A stretch of DNA of 64,000 bases. Origin: Siderastrea radians (taxonomy: Eukaryota > Cnidaria > Anthozoa > Scleractinia > Rhizangiidae). The notes under the pieces are model-generated. The model did no database searches and had not been told where the DNA came from. It saw only the letters and a program-made list of their open reading frames with translations. The stretch lies in contig OZ024889.1 in assembly GCA_964017195.1 (NCBI GenBank), positions 60,783,858 to 60,847,857 of the forward strand, in the 5' to 3' direction. Position 1 is the stretch's first letter, and every line of letters starts with the position of its first letter. Made by a program: the position numbers and the translations under genes. Below are positions 50,193 to 62,594 of this stretch, in pieces.

Positions 50193-51269
50193 TTAGGCGA
50201 CATCTTCTATAGGCACGTACATACATCGCAGCTGACCATTAGCTGTCAGTAAATGACTTCTTTCATCCTCATCATCACCGTTGTAGTCTTCTATTGTACT
50301 GGCACCACTACATTCATTATTCCCATTACCTGAACTGACATTGCCACGGCTTTCAACTTTGCAAATGAGACGGTGGAAAATAGCACCTACCAGAACGACC
50401 AGAGCACACGTTTTGACGATCACCACAACCCAAACAAAAAAGCCGGCATAAGAGCTGTCTAAAACTGAGAATCGTAGAACCATAAATGACATGGACAACA
50501 CAACCAACACTGCGGGGTCCATGACATTCTCTGTTAGAATGCCTTCTAAAACGTTCCTCTTGCGTTGCTCCTCTGCTGTCGGGGTAGAGTGGGCCTCATA
50601 CGGATGTAAACGTAAGTGAGTAATCGCCGACTGCATAAGTACAAGCCAAACTAGAAACGTTTGTAGGGTAGAAGACGAGGAGATCATGGACAACACGATG
50701 GCAAGAATCAGGCGGCGGAGAAGCATGATCATTTCAAAGTATGGCTGATACTTTGGTTTGTAGGATAAATAGACTGAACCAAGCCATAAGTCAAGTTTCT
50801 TGGGATCTCCAGGACTCATAGAGCTTCTCCTTGGAAAGAAATATATCATAAAAGATATCACGATCAAGGGAAAGCCGAACACATAGAACACAGCCGAGAC
50901 AATTCCAAGCGCTCTCAGTTTGTTGAAACTGTGAGAGGTGCATTCTATCCAAGGTGAGTTTGGCATGTAAAGAACAACTTGATCACTGTGGCATGGGCGA
51001 AGAATGGGCTGTGTCTGCTTCACGATCGGAAAATTGGTGAAGTTTAGACAGAAGAACGCGCTTTGGCGACATTTGAAATGAACATTTTCCATGCGTCTTT
51101 CGTTTGGACGAAACTTGTCGTAAATCCACATGACGACGAAGTAAAGGCCCACTGTTGCCAAACAAACTACTGGAAGGAGAAGCAGAAAAGCAAACTTTCC
51201 AACTGGAGTGAACAGAGAAGGTAGATCGCAAGAAATGGAGGGCAAGTACAGGTTCCAGTAGCTCCTCAA
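50193..51269 (-). pseudogene. 5'-truncated LRR membrane receptor copy (C-terminal half)
   Basis: The 358-codon frame matches the membrane part of the receptor at 6187-10482, from the SYWNLY.PSISCDLPSLFT region on (five or six hydrophobic segments, shared KFRPNERRMENVHFKC). Similarity ends at about 51290; the ectodomain and first exon are missing. The C-terminus is longer than in the first copy, with an acidic stretch (NGDDEDERSHLL). Upstream sequence (51290-51640) shows no receptor exon. Confidence 0.75.
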
Positions 51270-51639
51270 GTAGTTTTGAACTGCGACGACGTAATTTAGA
51301 ATTACGTTGAGATGTCACTTCGTTAAAAAAAAACGTGCTGTAACTGAGCCACGTTATGTTCAAAATATTTCGTCACGTTCTTCTTCGCAAAGGCGAGAAC
51401 AGGTGGATAACCAAAGAATGAGGGACGGGAAAGGGGTTCATACTATCGGGGAATCATGTTATCGCAGAAAGAAGGGTGCGGAGGAGACGTAGGGGACAAT
51501 GTCAGGTACGAATCACCAACTTCAAAAATTTACTCCACTTGGGCTCGTATCTTGAGTGAGCGCTATATATTTTGTATCCTGAGGGGGGGGGAGAGAAAAA
51601 AGGCGGGGTCTAATGCCCCCTGGGGCTTTTCTTGTTTTC

Positions 51640-51867
51640 ATTAAATGAGGCTTATTGCTTGAATCTTAGTTTGCTTTGACATACGATTCAGACTCAAGGA
51701 AAAGTTATCGTCCATCAGAGGAATGGCGTTAAATTTTCGGAGAAAACCAAATATCATACCAGTATCGATAGGCAGCCAGAGTAGATTTGGTTTTCAACAA
51801 ATGCGCTGTCGACAGTTACCCGCTTTTGCTCGAAGTTGCTCTACCTTTTAATGTGTTTTCGCCTGTA
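51640..51867. repeat. Repeat E, copy 1 (host of the Harbinger insertion)
   Basis: Matches 59370-59603 up to GTTTTCGCCTGTA, where the Harbinger element begins after TAA. The second copy shows the empty site. Confidence 0.75.
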
Positions 51868-52093
51868 TAAGGCCTGGTTCAAACGTCGCATTTCACATGT
51901 GCCAAATTCAATTCGAGCATTAAATGCATGTGAAACGCGACGTTTGAATCAATTAAATTCGACAGTTTCGAATTAAATACGACTTTCGCCGAATCTGCGA
52001 CTGAAACAGTCGAGGATTCGAGTTAGGTTCGACATTTGATTCAGACGTCGCATTGCACATGTGCCAAATATAATGCATAAATTATGGTGAATT

Positions 52094-53472
52094 ATGATGA
52101 TTCATTTATTACCCACAATTCGCCAGGCTTTCTGTGAATGCCATGCGCAGAAGAGTCAAAAGAACGCTCGAAACATGGCGGGAAACGAAAGAATGTGTAG
52201 TTCTTGCTTCTTGAAGACAAAATATACTTGTTCAACGTGCGGTAATTACTTTTGTATGAGGTGCTCGGTTTTCGAAACTCCTGGGTGGAAAGAGGGAAAA
52301 TCTGTGGCATGTTGTGAGTCGTGCCTCAATGAAATGATGAAAAGACGCGAGTCAAGTCAAGGCCGAGATGACGCTGTTGGCAAAGAAGATAGTTCCAACG
52401 AGTCATATTCGTCAACTGATAGCACTGAGACAGAACCAGAAAGGTATTTATTAAGTCAATAACTCCATAGTCGATGGTTTGGAGTACGATTCAAGCAAAA
52501 TAACTGTTGAACGAAGTAACAATTGTGTATAGCAGATTTCAACTTTGTTTATTTATTCTCAGAGTAAAAAGTGCTGATGATATCAATGAGCAGGATAGTG
52601 ACGAGGAGGATGATGACCACGAAGATGATTTGGGTATACCGTTTTCAAAAAAGTCAAAATCAAAAAAAAAAAACTGGTCGTCGACCTAAATGGAATGATG
52701 ATGATGTGGATGACATGGTTGATATAGTTGTGAACAGTGACTATTATAAAAGGAAACTGATATTTACAAATATCAAAAATCAACGTAATGATGAAATTTC
52801 TGCGAGAATACGAAAAGAAACGCTAGAAAGAGCAGCAAAGAGGAATTCACAATTTATGATAAGCATTAGCCAGATGAGAACTAAATTCAAAAAATGTGTT
52901 AGTGACTGCAAAAGTGCAGCAATGACAATTAAAACAGCAACAGGCATAAAGTGATTTCAAGATAGTCAGGGATATGGGAAATGGTTTCCAACCCTATTTG
53001 CTGCTGTAAAAACAAGAGAATCATGTCAACCAGAACCAGCAACAGAACCATCACCATCACCATGTTCATCATTGTCTCAATTAGACAAGGCCACTGATGA
53101 TGATCTTGAGACCATTGGAAGCGCAGAGACTGAAATGTTTATTCCTATAAAAAGAGCAAGAAAAGAGAAAACAAATCCCCAATTGATGCAGCCTTAGTGG
53201 AAACCTTAGATCTTGTAAAGGAAGTGGTAAAAAATGATCCCACCAGAGACCTTATAAATTTTATGAGGGAATAGATGGACAAAGCTCGAAAACACGAGCT
53301 GAAACTATTTCACCTTCTACAAAGCGCAAGGCCAAGCGCGAGCAATGCATTCGGTGCTTATGACCAACAACAACAAGGAACTAGTGGCATGTACCAGGGA
53401 CAGAGTGGATTCAGTGGCAATGAAGCACCTGGTAGTGGAATGTATCAATCATTGTACAATCAATGGTACTAA
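52094..53472 (+). pseudogene. Harbinger Myb/SANT-like DNA-binding accessory protein, broken
   Basis: Exon 1 (to about 52441, donor AAAG-GTATTT) encodes a cysteine-rich zinc module (CSSCFLKTKYTCSTCGNYFC). After an acceptor near 52561 comes an acidic linker and a Myb/SANT-like domain (MVDIVVNSDYYKRKLIF, MRTKFKKCVSDCK, GKWF). The frame changes at an eleven-A run (about 52662-52672). A TGA falls at 52952-52954, another frame change near 53175 and a TAG at about 53272, after which the C-terminal part (MDKARKHELKLFHLL) follows. It would normally import the transposase to the nucleus and bind TIRs. Clearly inactive here. Confidence 0.7.
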
Positions 53473-53985
53473 TAGGACTTATAGGTGGACTACATAATTC
53501 ATCTGAGTTCATGTTTTATACTCCTATATTAACAAAGGATTGCCAAAGTGATTGTTGTTGAAGTTACAGGTACTGTTGTTTCTTTTAGTAATGCGTGATG
53601 AAACAGCATGAAAGTTTCTAGTTTTCATGTTCAAGTTTTATTCATCAACATTACAAGTAAATTTTCATAAAACAAAATGTTCCTAGTTCATGTTCATAAA
53701 AGAAAAAAAAGGAAAGAAACAAAACAAACAGGTACACACAACAAGGTGTATTAAAATAGCTTATTGTCAGTAATTGTTTTCAGCAATACAAAACAAAAAT
53801 GCTAAATTATCAGATGGCAAGACTTCATCTCTGACAACTTGTCTCTCCTTATATACAACTTGAATGCTGACCACCTGACACCCTACTAATCCTTGTTGAT
53901 AACATGTATGGATCAAAACTAACAGCCAATAAATTATTATTTCAATGTACTTCAGTAGAGCTGTTAAGTACAGTACATGTATTAT

Positions 53986-54236
53986 AATAGGCCATTTTAC
54001 AGTTATGAGCTCAGTGCCCTGGCCTTTGAATAGAAGCGAGGCTGGAGGTGACCTTGTTTTGTTACAAACCTTCCTGCCTTTGATGTGCAAATCACGTCAT
54101 TCGCATGCTAACAAGCCTGTGATAATAACCATTTACATATGAAAACCAAGAATGTCTGTAACAAAACAAGGTCACCTCCAGCCTCGCTTCTATTCAAAGA
54201 CCAGGGCACTGAGCAAACAACTGTAAAATGGCTTAT
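53986..54236. mobile_element. MITE with about 90-bp inverted arms
   Basis: Left arm about 53986-54075 and right arm about 54150-54236 are reverse complements with few mismatches (GCTCAGTGCCCTGG and CCAGGGCACTGAGC). It sits in the 3' space between the two Harbinger genes and is a nested insertion. Confidence 0.8.
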
Positions 54237-54696
54237 TTAGTGTTTGAACTCAAGCAATTCTGTTGATATTATTAGCTTTAAAAATGAAGGGAAAAAACAA
54301 ATAAAATGCTCAAGCGTCAAGACAGTTTAGTACAGTAATCAGTAGGAATTTTTATGTTGACTTATCAAAGCTACAGCAGTTATTGCAGTGTATGTATATG
54401 TTGTTTCTTCTTGCAATTCCTGTTTTCGTTTGTTTTTGTGTATGATAATGTATGATAAGGGAAATAACAATTGAACCAAGGATAAAATTGAATCACACCT
54501 TCCTTATACAAAACTGCATCAAAATTATGCAAGAAGCATCTTAGACTGTAGGAACTTGCCATTTGTTGTTAATCATAAAACATGAACAGTAACAATTTGT
54601 TAGGGTTGCCTTGGTTGAAGTAGTTGCACTGTAAACTAACTGTCACTTGATTGAGAGCACTCAAACTTTTCCGGTCTCCTTTCCAACCCACAGTTT

Positions 54697-55855
54697 CTAG
54701 CAGAGAGCATCTCTCACTTTCACTGCTTCACCAGAGTCTTTTGAACTTCTGCACTCTGTCATTTGCAGAAGCTTTCTAATTTCTTTGCGATCCCTCTTTT
54801 CCTGGGTGCTTGGATCCACTGTCAGGTCAGGCTTCCTTGAAATAGAATCACCTTGGTCTATACAAATGTTATGAAGGACCATGCATGCCATGGTGACTGT
54901 CCGTACATGTTCCTTGTTGCTCTCACTTTTTCTAAGAAGCTTTCTCCACCTTCCCTTTAGCTGCCCATGTGCCCCCTCTATCACCATGCGTACTCTGCTG
55001 AGACGGTAGTTGAAGTACCTCTGCTTTGGGCTCAAGGTGGCATTGGTGTGAGGTTTCATCAGCCACGTTTGTGGGGGAAATGCTGAGTCCCCAACTATAA
55101 GGGGGGGTATGCTAACTTCGCCAAGAGTTTTCCCCATAGTTGGCAACAATCTATTTTGAAGTGAGTCCCATAAGTTTGTGGACTTGAAAATAATGGCATC
55201 ATGGGAATTTCCCAGAAATCCACAACTACCCCCTACAAATCTGTACTTTGAGTCAACCATAGCCATCAACACGATAGAGTAGAAGTTTTTGAAGTTATGG
55301 TGCTCTTTACATGCTTCTAATCCTCCTGGAGGGCATTTTATTGGGATATGGCACCCGTCAATTGCTGCCCAGCAACACGGGAACTGCCAGAGTTCTTCCA
55401 TGTCGAGGATTTTTTCCTTGAAAGCTTCTGTGGAATCAGGCATGTGTACTGAAACACAGTTTTTCCACAAGTGATTAACTAGCAAGTGTGAAACCTCTTC
55501 AACGATATAGCTTACTGTTGAAAGCCCTCTTTCTTCCCACCATTTCTGCAATCGTATAATAATAGTCTCCTCTTCCCAGTCTATATAAGCATATGGCAAG
55601 CCTTTCGTCAGGTGAGATGGGGTCCTCTGTCAACGTTTGTCTAACCAGTATAGGCTCACTACGGTCCAAAATCTACCGAAAAGTCGCCCGAGATATCCGG
55701 AAGGTCTTCTTAAATCGCACATTAGAGTATTTTTCCATACATTCTCCCACCATCCAGTGTTTCTTACCAGTCTTCGACATGATCAGCGTCTGGGAAGCTG
55801 TGTTATCACCTTTCTTTGTGACATAAGCATCAGCAAAAAGATTAAAAAAACGCAC
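54697..55855 (-). pseudogene. PIF/Harbinger (HARBI1-like) DDE transposase, broken
   Basis: The 300-codon main frame carries the catalytic triad: D in CWAAIDGCHIP, D in LIVGDSAFP and E in MVIEGAHGQLKGRW. The N-terminal part lies upstream in another frame (KTFRISRATFR, then LAICLYRLGRGDYYYTIAE). It contains an in-frame TAG at about 55671-55673 and a one-base frame change near 55530. Full-length family members are about 350-400 residues, matching the combined span. Inactive. Confidence 0.8.
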
Positions 55856-56059
55856 ATTAACGTCTTCTTCTAGCGATTAGGTAGCTGACGGTTGATTGCA
55901 TCATTAACCTGCGTCTTCTGCTGTTATGAATCATTTGTTGAATAAAACAAACGGAGTTTTCGTCGACTTCACCAACCACGTTGTTGTCTGCCATATTGGA
56001 TAACAAGGTTTAAATGCGAATAAATGAAAATTGATATCGCGGGCGACCAGACTATATGG

Positions 56060-56760
56060 TCATTTTTTTTTTGTTAAGGTAAAAAGGGAAAACGTAGAAA
56101 GGGCTTACCGTTTAACGAATGTCTGTGGACTTAGTGTACCATGCTAGCATTGTCTGTCTTTTGTTGAAGCGATGTGTCTCGTATACGGTATGTGTCAAAA
56201 TCCATTCCACGTAAAGACCTGCTGGTTCACATAAGGGGGTGCATTGATGGCATCTACCTCACGCTTGAATTCCCCAATACCATTACTTTTCAGATCGTTG
56301 AGATGTCGGGTATTGTATTGTTTGTTTACTTGACTGGTTTTGCGGGTAAAAAGAAGGGAGATGTGAGCTGTCTTTCAGAGAATCAGTGAGACGTAAAAAT
56401 GGTAAAGTTCTTGATATTAAGAGAACAAAACGAATGAACTCAAAAACCTGCTATCACGATAAATAACAAAAAAGGTAAAGTAATTTCATAGATACACGTT
56501 TTGTTATTAAAACTAGCAGTGTATGGGCCGTGTACGTGGGATACAAATTTCGAAAAAACAACATTTAATGGAAGAAAAGCATAGTCAGTTGACTATTTAT
56601 ATTACAGAGGGTGGAAAAGTTGAATTCTTGACTGCCGAAGACAAATCCAGCTAGCAACAGGCGAGAGGAAGTCTGGAGACAACCTGACCTCGTTTCCAGG
56701 GTCTTTTAACTGTGGGGAGGTAAAATACCCAGGGAACGAGGCTGCTCTGGAGCTCTTGGT
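56060..56760. repeat. Repeat C, copy 2
   Basis: The 56170-56480 part matches 17150-17460, and the 56090-56270 part matches 62400-62594. No gene assigned. Confidence 0.6.
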
Positions 56761-57009
56761 TGTTAACCATTAACAGGGGGAAACCCGTTTATGCAAATGG
56801 TAAGCGAAACCCCCCGACTGGGGAATTCCGTTCAAGATTACCATGTATCATTTGTGTAATTCACTCAAATTTACAAAGGGTCTGGAACTAGTTTGGCTAT
56901 TGGTGCAGGACCTGAAGCTGGTAGAAAAAAGTAAATGGAACTCGTTCTTCGTTTGGATATCCCGGTTGGGAATTTTGGACTTGCTCAAGCTTGTTTATCA
57001 TGCCCAAGA

Positions 57010-58600
57010 TGGCTTAACTTCATGCTACTTTGCCAAAATATGTCTAAGCGTTAGTTTGTTAGACAAACAGAATGCTGACTTAGAAATAAAACCTTCCTAT
57101 CTCAAAGCGTGCAGGTGCTGAACTACCGGAAGAAAGGCATTTATTTTTATTTCGTCTCATCCTGAAGTCACATATTTGAGGATTTCAAAGTTAAAAGATA
57201 GAACCATCTTGCGCAGCGTAGTAAAACAGCACCACTTAAGAAGTACTGGTCAATGGCATAATTTCATTTCATTTGAATGGTCGCATTTTAGGATATCATC
57301 CACTGCCATTCATAAATCACCCAGCTGTCTAGGCGGATTTCTACTGTCGTGATGTTTATCAACAAACGTTTTCAATTCCAAACACATCTCGGACTTTGAA
57401 CAAAGAAACGTTTGTCTTAAGCACCCAAACAAGCAGCCCACAAGGCTCACTATTAGCAAAAATCTTTGTGCCTGAGAGCTTGCATAATCCCCTGTACCTG
57501 AAAATTAACGGCAAATCAGCTATATCGTTTTGGTGTCCGTATCGTTAAAACATCACTATTCTAATAATCGACAGACTACGCTGGCATGGTGCATTTAGTC
57601 TTTTGTACAACTTGCTATTAAAATCGTCCTAGTTGTACATTCAGACTGTTTGCTTTTGGCTTTTATGGATAACTGGCTGCATGAACTAATGGCACGCAAC
57701 ATGCGACTGCTAATTTCCTCTCGAGGATAAGAACATTCATGGTGAACGGTGATGGACAGTGACTACAAGAACAATAATTAACACGTACACTATAAACACT
57801 ATACTAGCACAATAACACTTTATAGTACAACGCTAAATTTTGGAGTGCTCCAATACGTCGAAATCGATCAGGTGATGCAATAGTGTCTCTCCTCGGCGGG
57901 CGCCTATCAGCGCATAGTGCCCGTTTTCGGCAATTTTCTCTCAAAATTTAGCGTTCTATAATAAAAGCAATAAAGTCCTTCTGTCTCATGCCCTATGTGT
58001 GATAGGTTCCCTCGGAAATTTGATGTTCAAACTTCATATAAGCCACACATGAACTGCGTTCTCGGGCTAATATTTGTTGTGAACATCAAATTTCCTCGGG
58101 CAACCTATCACACGACAGTGCCTTTGACATAAGAACTCTATTGTTTAAATATTAATCACACTATCAACACTGCTGATATTCTATTGACACTGCATCAAAG
58201 TACATTAGAACGACAACTGATACCCTCTCATGTCCTACATGCATAGCTTATGTTATTAAAGCTTTTAGAATGTCTAACTTCTAACCCAATGGGCCTGCAT
58301 TACGTTTAAACACAAATCTTCTAAATCCTCAACTATCTGTTATGTTAAGGACAAAACCCACCGTTTGGAGTCTTAAGACAAAACATGGTATGTCGCTGGT
58401 ATGTGTAAAAAAGAAGCATCGTTTAGCATACCCTGAGCGCGGTGACAAGGAAAACACTCACTGCTTCCCTGATGGGAATCGAACTTTTCATCTTTCGTAT
58501 TTCATGATCGACCTTAACTAAATGTAACCATCGTTTTTTCTTACTAAGTTAGGTAAGGTTAAGGTGCTCGGCAAACTGTTCTTCTGTTGGTTTGAATTAT
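57010..58600. repeat. Repeat block D, copy 2
   Basis: Direct repeat of 4440-6170 with indels. It includes an inserted palindromic stretch near 57830-58110 (GGAAATTTGATGTTC and GAACATCAAATTTCC arms). No gene supported in 56760-59370. Confidence 0.65.
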
Positions 58601-59369
58601 GGCTTTTTCCGGGAGGCGTGGAGATTTAGTTGTCCTTCCTTCGGTAATTACTGTAGAAACGTCCTTCAGGGCGCTGTTATTTGTGAATTTATCGTTGATT
58701 CCTATTAGGTTCGTACACACATCATGACTACGGAAAAAATCAGTAGCTCAAGAGCCATGAAAACCTCGGCTCTGTCATGATGTGCGTTACCGAAAGCTAC
58801 AAAACTTTTCGGGCCGATTTCAGGCACCATAATTCACACAGTATCTTGCTAACAAAGAAGTTTCTATGCCTAAAACGTTAATGTCTATAAGTAAAACATT
58901 TCTTATCTGAAAGACATGCCAGAATAACAGCTTTCTAGAGCGAGTGTTCAACTTTTTACAAATGGCATTTCGGGGCCGAAATGTTTTCGGACCCTTCAAG
59001 AAACGCGCACCTGGTGTACCGGTACACGAGGGACTTGACATGTATGTTCTTTGTTGGTTTGTTTGCTTTTTTCCAGTTATTGTCTCTTTATACGAAGAAA
59101 GAGCAGAACGCTTGACTTGTAGCAGAGAAACTATTTTTTTTCGTTTTCTTTCTACTCAGGAAAAAGATTTCCATCAGCTTTTCGGTCAATATGCAGTTAT
59201 TGTACAGTCCTCAAGATTCTTATTGTAGGAAAAGAAATGTCTGAAACGTGATGTATTTGTAAACAAATAGAATTAAAACTCCTGAGAAAAAAAGCAGCAA
59301 TCTTATCAGTACGTATGTCTTTGATTACCTTTAGTGTGATTAAACCATGCCTAATTAAAATGAAATGAT

Positions 59370-59603
59370 TTTCATTGAATGAGGCTCATTGTTTGAATCT
59401 TAGTTTGCTTTGGCATACGATTCAGATTCAAGGAAAAGTTATTGTCCATCAGAGGAATGGCGTGAAATTTCTGGAGAAAACCTAATATCATACGTGTATT
59501 GATAGACAGCCAAAGTAGACTTGGTTTTGAACAACTGAGTCGTCGACAGTAATGCGCTTTTTGTTCGAAGTTGCACCACCTTCTAATGTGTTTTCGCCTG
59601 TAG
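59370..59603. repeat. Repeat E, copy 2 (empty site)
   Basis: Corresponds to 51640-51867 and continues past the Harbinger insertion point as CCTGTAGAAGAC. 59603-60660 shows no recognisable feature. Confidence 0.7.
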
Positions 59604-60663
59604 AAGACAACTCTGACTACAAGAGGAGTTTCTTGAGCGCGTGACCACGCATGTGTTTTCCTATAAATGCGTGTTTTCCTACAAGACGTGTTTTCCTGTG
59701 CTGTCTCGTTTTTTCCTACAAAAGCGCGCCAACCACTGCTTCCCAAAAGCGTGAGCGAGAAATATCTGTTACCCAGTGTATTAGAAGGCACTTTTAGAGT
59801 GGAAGCATTTTTATTAGTGTTGATAGGTAAAATCGTTGCATTCTGAAAGCACTGACCCCGTTTTTGGTGAGTCTAACGTGGACGACGCTCTCACCAAAAG
59901 ACAAAACCAACGACGCAAAATCATCCGAGACCGACGGATGACTACTGTTAATGCGGACAAAGGCCAAAAGGTATCAATACCTATGCGTTGTCAATTGTTT
60001 TGTGTGAACGATAGGAAAACCACGCTATTTAAAACGTAGAAATGTAGGCAACTGGAAAAGAAACAAAACTATTTTGTACGTTTTCGACCAGAGAAAACAG
60101 AGAAAATTCATTAGTGTGGACGGATGAAGCCTTAGTCTGCAGTTCAAACGTATTCTGGGGGAATTTTTGCCATCCTTCGGGATTTCAGCCACCATCTTGG
60201 ATGAGGAGAACAAAAGAGAGTTGGGGCGAGAAAATGAAAGCAACCAAAACAGTAGGAGTCAATCCTACTGCGTTTTGCCCATCAGGAGGGTAGGAGGGTG
60301 GCGCACAAACGAATTCATTCAGTGCTTGTCCGCCCAAAAAATGGTAAAATAACTAAATAAAAACGCCCAGTCCACGGTTGGCAGAACCTCTAACAGATTC
60401 TCCTTCAGGATTGACACTGAAAGTCAGGACGGATGTTAACAAGGCAGGTGACAATTTTCGAAAGTTGACCCATTGTCAGAGGAACTCGAACCCGGTGTCG
60501 CGCAGCAAATTGAAAAACGCGCTCATTATGATCGCAGAAACAACAGTTGCCTAGGTTTTGTCTACATGCTTTATTGAATAATTCCCGCGGTTATACTTCA
60601 GCAGCTAGGTACAATGATTTATTTATTTTATTCAAACTGAGATTTTAAAGTTGGCTTTTAGCC

Positions 60664-61616
60664 TTACATTAGTAGTGTCTCTGGGTTTGCACGCAGCATC
60701 TTCAAAAAGTCGTTCACTCCCGCTATAGCTCCTTTGATTTCTGAGGCCTTGCCTGCAAACAGGTTTTCCTTGGGAATGAAGAAGTTTGTAAGAGAGCCGC
60801 TTCGCAGGTGTTTCAAAAGCCTGTCGATTAACTCCTTGAAACGGGCAACCAGCATTCCTTCCGCCCAGTATTCTCGCTGTCTCTTCTCGTCATTCATATG
60901 GAAAAGAATGGTCTTTAAATTGTATGAAGTTACTGGATGCCATCCTGTGCCAGATTTTAGCTTGAAGTACTTAGCCAGTTTTAAAACCTTCTTTCGGCAA
61001 CCACCGTCCTTATCGATGTTATTGAAGATTTGCGCTTCAACTTGAGCACTAGAAATCTGCCAAAAGGCGGGGTTCGCCGATGAATCGTGTTTGACTTTAG
61101 GTACGAGTTGCACTTTTGCGTCGGTGCCTACAGGGCGTGGTCGGGCGATGGACGGCGGAGGCCAGTTTGGAATGTCTAAGCCAACTGCAAATCAATGCTG
61201 ATGGAGGGAAACTCTGACCACATTATTTCAAAGGTGACTGCAGGCCCTTGTTCCCATGACCGCCTCTTAATCTTCAGTCCGTTGAGCTTCAAATCAACAA
61301 TTGCTTTCTCCGCCAGTTCCCATAAATGACCTCTGACCTTGGGACCATCGAGGTGGTTGGTTCCCGCGATTTTAAATTTATCCAGGCAGGTTTTCATAAT
61401 TGGCACCGCGTAAGCAGATCCTGCCGGCGTGTTTGCATCAACTTGGAGAGAGATTTTGCCAGACCAAGCTTCGTTCACCAACTGAAAATCAAACTCATCC
61501 CACTTATCGACTTTCAAACCCTCGTTAGTGGAACCCTTGAACTTGACTTGAAAATTGTAGCAGGAATCGTACGTGGCCACTTTTATTATGATCTTGGCAA
61601 TTTCTGTGTACACCAT
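60664..61616 (-). pseudogene. cGAS-like receptor (Mab-21 nucleotidyltransferase), one frame break
   Basis: The first segment (61616-61177) holds the nucleotidyltransferase core. It has KGSTNEG (Gly-Ser loop, about residues 27-33), then WDEFDF with two metal-binding acids (about 39-44), and SISIDLQLA with the third acid (about 138-146). The second segment, starting by frame near 61176, contains a Mab-21 C-terminal domain (FWQISSAQVEAQIF, GTGWHPVTSYNLKTILFH, LIDRLLKHLRSGSLTNFFIP). The span is one base short of a multiple of three; a one-base loss right after the third catalytic strand (about 61176-61180) explains the stop. Length of about 318 residues plus a probable upstream exon (acceptor TTCAG before 61619) fits cGLRs, innate sensors that make cyclic dinucleotides for STING. 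Expansions of this family are known in cnidarians. Confidence 0.8.
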
Positions 61617-62116
61617 CTTCTGAACTTTAAGCGTTGATTGAACATTGGGTTGTAGCTAGCGATACGCTCTGTTTAGGAACTCCTTGAATTTTATGTCGTC
61701 GTTCCCTATTCAAGATGAAAGGGAAGAAGTAAAAATTCAGTGTCCCATCCTTTTGTAAGGAACCAGTAATAAAAAAAAAATGCTTTTTACTATTCTTAGA
61801 ATTAGAGAACAAACGACCATTGAATGCAACTATATATAATATTGAATATGTTTTTTAGACTTTAAGGAGTTGTCCTTTGTTTCTCGAATCTTACACGCCA
61901 GCGGAAATGTATAAATTATGCTAGTCTAAGGCAAAAGCGAGGATACGCTCTAAACATTGCGTTCCGCGCAATTTTCACACACTAAAAAAAGGAAAAGAAA
62001 GAGACTATTTATAGTCTGTATGTGGTTGCCCAGGAATATAATATTCTGTTCGTGGGTGCAACTCAATGCCCAGAGAAAAAAATGGAAGAGATCTTATAGA
62101 GTTTAGCATTTGGTAC

Positions 62117-62204
62117 CTTGAAAGATGACTTCAGTTGTACTAGCAGGAACCCACGTCTCGGCACACAAAACCACAAGTATGAGGGCCTTCAAAATGGCCA
62201 TCAT
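62117..62204 (-). other. Possible signal-peptide exon
   Basis: ATG ATG at 62204 opens a 29-codon frame with a classic signal peptide (MMAILKALILVVLCAETW). It ends at CAAG-GTACCA, a possible donor (GT at 62116-62115). No following exon is identified; the cGAS-like gene downstream would not normally be secreted, so the two are probably unrelated. Confidence 0.35.
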
Positions 62205-62399
62205 TTCCACCTTTTGAAAAGAAAACGCAAAGGAAAATTACACATTCATATGGCAGATGTAATTCGATGGCACTCAGATGAAAACATTCTTTAGCATGTT
62301 TCTTGTTTGAAGGGGATTTCTTTTTACCTTTGCGAAACTATTAAACAATCAAACTGTTTATCTACATTCCGTCAATAATTTTCCTGCTGAAGCAGGTAA

Positions 62400-62594
62400 A
62401 ACGAAAAAATATTAGAAAGAGATTACTGTTTATGAACGCCTGTGGACTTACGTATACCTTGCTGGTATTGTCTGTCTTGGGAAATATCGTTTTGTGGACG
62501 CGATGTGTCTCGAGCGATATAGGTCAAAACCCATCCCATGTAACAATCTGCTGGTCCGCACAAGGGGGCATATTAGTGGCATCTACCCCACGCT
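62400..62594. repeat. Repeat C, copy 3, interrupted by a LINE
   Basis: Matches 56100-56265 up to CATCTACC-CACGCTT, where the LINE poly(A) begins. The other copies continue with CTTGAATTCCCC. Confidence 0.7.

Larger units (their letters stand above)
51871..56000. mobile_element. PIF/Harbinger DNA transposon, inactive
   Basis: The left end GGCCTGGTTCAAACGTCGCA follows a TAA target (51868-51870), as is usual for this superfamily. Two convergent genes are present: a Myb/SANT-like accessory protein (plus) and a DDE transposase (minus), the standard Harbinger pair. Subterminal copies of the GACGTCGCATT-CACATGTGCCAA motif recur at about 52042-52075. I could not find the right terminal inverted repeat, so the right border (about 56000) is approximate. 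Confidence 0.75.

Noticed and set aside
59372..59791. 139-residue minus-strand frame
   Set aside because: Overlaps repeat E and is not open in the paralogous copy; no motif.
62117..62204. Signal-peptide exon as first exon of the cGAS-like gene
   Set aside because: cGAS-like proteins are cytosolic; no splice link could be drawn, so kept only as an isolated low-confidence exon.
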